From contig DGUF01000205.1 of assembly GCA_002394525.1 (NCBI GenBank), forward strand, positions 249 to 6,038: a stretch of 5,790 bases of DNA, written 5' to 3'. The translations under genes were made by a program, and so were the position numbers. Below the pieces are notes generated by a model, which worked only from the letters and a program-made list of their open reading frames with translations, did no database searches and was not told the origin of the DNA. This document shows positions 4,268-5,790 of the stretch, in pieces (the first letter of the stretch is position 1; every line of letters starts with the position of its first letter). The DNA comes from Lachnospiraceae bacterium UBA4317. Lineage in GTDB: Bacteria > Bacillota_A > Clostridia > Lachnospirales > Lachnospiraceae.

Positions 4268-5722
4268 ATGGACCAGAACAGACAGATATACAGATTGCAG
4301 GCAGACCTGGAGGCCTATGCGGCTCAGGGGCTTTACCCCTTTCACATGCCGGGCCACAAGCGCCGCATGCAGCCCGCGCCCGGCCTGCCATTTGACTGGG
4401 ACCTGACGGAGGTGCCCGGCACGGATGACCTGCACGAGGCGGACGGGATCCTCAGGGAGGCCATGGACCAGACGGCCCGCCTGTGCGGGGCGGACAGGAC
4501 CTGGTACCTGGTCAACGGCAGTACCTGCGGTCTCCTTGCGGGGATCCGGGCCCTGGCCGGCCAGGGGGCGGAGGTGATCTGTGCCAGAAACTGCCACAAG
4601 GCGGTCTTTCACGCGATCGAACTGGCGGGCTTTCAGGTCCACTGGATCCTGCCGGAGACAGACCCGGACTGGGGGATCTGCCGGGGCATCACCGCGGGGG
4701 AGGTGGAGTCCGCCCTCCGCAGGCACCCCTCCTCGCGGGCGGTGATCCTGACAAGCCCCACCTATGAGGGAATCCTGTCGGAGACGGAGGAGATCTGCCG
4801 GATCTGCCATGCCCGCGGCATCCCCGTCCTGGTGGACGAGGCCCACGGCGCCCACCTCCTGGCCCTCTCCGAGGCCGCTGGCTTTCCGCCCGGGGCTCTC
4901 GCGGCCGGGGCGGACCTGGTGGTGCAGAGCCCCCACAAGACCCTGCCCAGCCTGACCCAGACGGCCCTGCTCCACCTGAAGGGCAGCCTGGTCGACCCCC
5001 TGCGGGTCGAGGAGGAGCTGGATTATTTTGAGACCAGCTCCCCCTCCTATCCCCTTATGGCCTCCCTGGACGGCTGCACCGGGATCCTGGTGGAGCAGGG
5101 AGCGGAGCTCTTTCAAAAATGGGCGGAGAGGCTGGACCGCTTTGACCGGGCGGTGGAAAACCGCCTGCACAGGCTCAGGATCCTGGGAAGAGGAGAAGAC
5201 CGGACACTGGCGGCGGAACACAGATCCCTGGATCCGGGCAAGATCCTGATCGATGCCGCCGGAGCCGGAATGACCGGCCTGCAGCTGGCCGCTGTCCTGA
5301 GGGAAAAATACAGGATGGAGACGGAGATGCAGCAGGGCCCTCTGGTCCTGGTCATGACCAGCATCTGCGACGAAGAGGACGCGCTGGACCGCCTGGCCCG
5401 AGCCCTTCTGGAGATCGACGCCGGGGGCGCCCCGGCAGACCGGACCGGGGCTGCCTTTTCAGCGTCAGACCTGCGCCCCAGGGTTTACTGCGCTCCGGGC
5501 CGGGCCGCAGCCCTGGAAAAAGAAGAGGTCCCCCTCGCCGATGCCGCCGGCAGGATCTGCGCCGAGTACCTCTACTACTATCCGCCGGGGATCCCCTTTC
5601 TGGCTCCGGGCGAGGTCATCACGCGAAAGATCCTGACCCTGGTCGAAGACCTGCAGGCCGATGGACAGTATCCCTACAGGCATCCGGAGGGTCTGAGGAC
5701 CATACGCTGCCTTCGGGATTGA
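4268..5722 (+). CDS. PLP-dependent Orn/Lys/Arg decarboxylase family protein
   Basis: Cytoplasmic fold-type I PLP enzyme of the Orn/Lys/Arg decarboxylase family, which removes CO2 from basic amino acids to give cadaverine, putrescine or agmatine. At 484 aa it is the short form known from Bacillus/Clostridium (SpeA/YaaO-like), lacking the N-terminal wing domain of the large enterobacterial enzymes. Visible motifs are YPFHMPGHK (23-31), GTDDLHEADG (51-60), NGST (83-86, PLP phosphate site), RNCHKA (107-112, stacking His110), TSPTYEG (162-168), VDEAHGAHL (189-197, Asp190 to the PLP nitrogen), and SPHKTLPSLTQ (221-231) with Lys224 as the PLP Schiff-base lysine. YYYPPGIPFLAPGE (436-449) marks the C-terminal domain. 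GAGGA (4257-4261) is 6 nt before the ATG. All catalytic residues are present, so it should be active. Substrate choice among Arg, Lys and Orn cannot be read from the sequence. Confidence 0.93.
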   Translation: MDQNRQIYRLQADLEAYAAQGLYPFHMPGHKRRMQPAPGLPFDWDLTEVPGTDDLHEADGILREAMDQTARLCGADRTWYLVNGSTCGLLAGIRALAGQGAEVICARNCHKAVFHAIELAGFQVHWILPETDPDWGICRGITAGEVESALRRHPSSRAVILTSPTYEGILSETEEICRICHARGIPVLVDEAHGAHLLALSEAAGFPPGALAAGADLVVQSPHKTLPSLTQTALLHLKGSLVDPLRVEEELDYFETSSPSYPLMASLDGCTGILVEQGAELFQKWAERLDRFDRAVENRLHRLRILGRGEDRTLAAEHRSLDPGKILIDAAGAGMTGLQLAAVLREKYRMETEMQQGPLVLVMTSICDEEDALDRLARALLEIDAGGAPADRTGAAFSASDLRPRVYCAPGRAAALEKEEVPLADAAGRICAEYLYYYPPGIPFLAPGEVITRKILTLVEDLQADGQYPYRHPEGLRTIRCLRD

Positions 5723-5740
5723 CGGGCCCTGACAGGAAGC

Positions 5741-5790
5741 GGTGTGACAAGGGGACAGGCACTCTGTGGTGTGACAAGGGGACAGGCACT
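5741..5790. repeat. Two tandem copies of a REP-like 23-mer at the window end
   Basis: The 23-bp sequence at 5741-5763 (beginning GGTGTGACAAGGGGACAGG and ending CACT) recurs without mismatch at 5768-5790, separated by CTGT, so the period is 27 bp. The opposite strand reads GTGCCTGTCCCCTTGTCACA, which resembles widespread repetitive extragenic elements linked to IS200-like REP-associated transposases (from memory, not searched). The array may continue past the edge. The remaining bases 5723-5740 show only the small palindromes GGGCCC and CCTGACAGG. Confidence 0.75.

Noticed and set aside
3449..5221. A 590-codon open frame on the minus strand
   Set aside because: It runs antisense to mscL and most of the decarboxylase gene, both with clear family motifs. 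Its translation is low-complexity with no recognised domain, as expected from GC-rich codon bias.

Overview
The window looks like ordinary chromosome from a fairly GC-rich member of the Firmicutes, most likely class Clostridia and possibly Lachnospiraceae. This placement is an inference from gene content: a Clostridia-style LytR-CpsA-Psr (LCP) protein, a small Orn/Lys/Arg decarboxylase of the Bacillus/Clostridium type, an MscL with a C-terminal zinc ribbon, and strong purine-rich ribosome binding sites with sigma-A type promoters. No mobility, phage or defence gene is visible.

Layout. Positions 1-562 (minus strand) hold the first 187 codons of a sodium:solute symporter, cut by the left window edge. 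Its divergent upstream region carries a perfect consensus promoter (TTGACA, 17 nt, TATAAT) and an 8-bp tandem array at the start of the transcript. Positions 876-1118 form a gene-free, hairpin-rich element bounded by two diverged 82-bp direct repeats. A second strong promoter (1150-1178) then drives an LCP cell-wall glycopolymer ligase (1240-2679), which ends in an intrinsic terminator. Next come a stand-alone histidine phosphotransfer (Hpt) protein (2972-3331) and mscL (3515-3961), the latter with its own promoter and a structured leader of about 120 nt. A perfect hairpin terminator at 4117-4144 lies downstream of mscL. A promoter-like sequence just before it could make a small RNA of about 115 nt, or read as an attenuated leader into the PLP-dependent decarboxylase gene (4268-5722). 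The window ends in two exact copies of a REP-like 23-mer.

The genes do not form one obvious pathway. Each main gene seems to be its own transcription unit. Several have envelope or stress themes: cell-wall polymer attachment, osmotic release valve, solute uptake, and amino-acid decarboxylation (polyamine synthesis or acid resistance). I see no clear new multi-gene system. The most interesting material is non-coding: the 876-1118 structured repeat element, the symporter's repeat array, the possible short RNA or attenuator at 4029-4145, and the terminal repeat.
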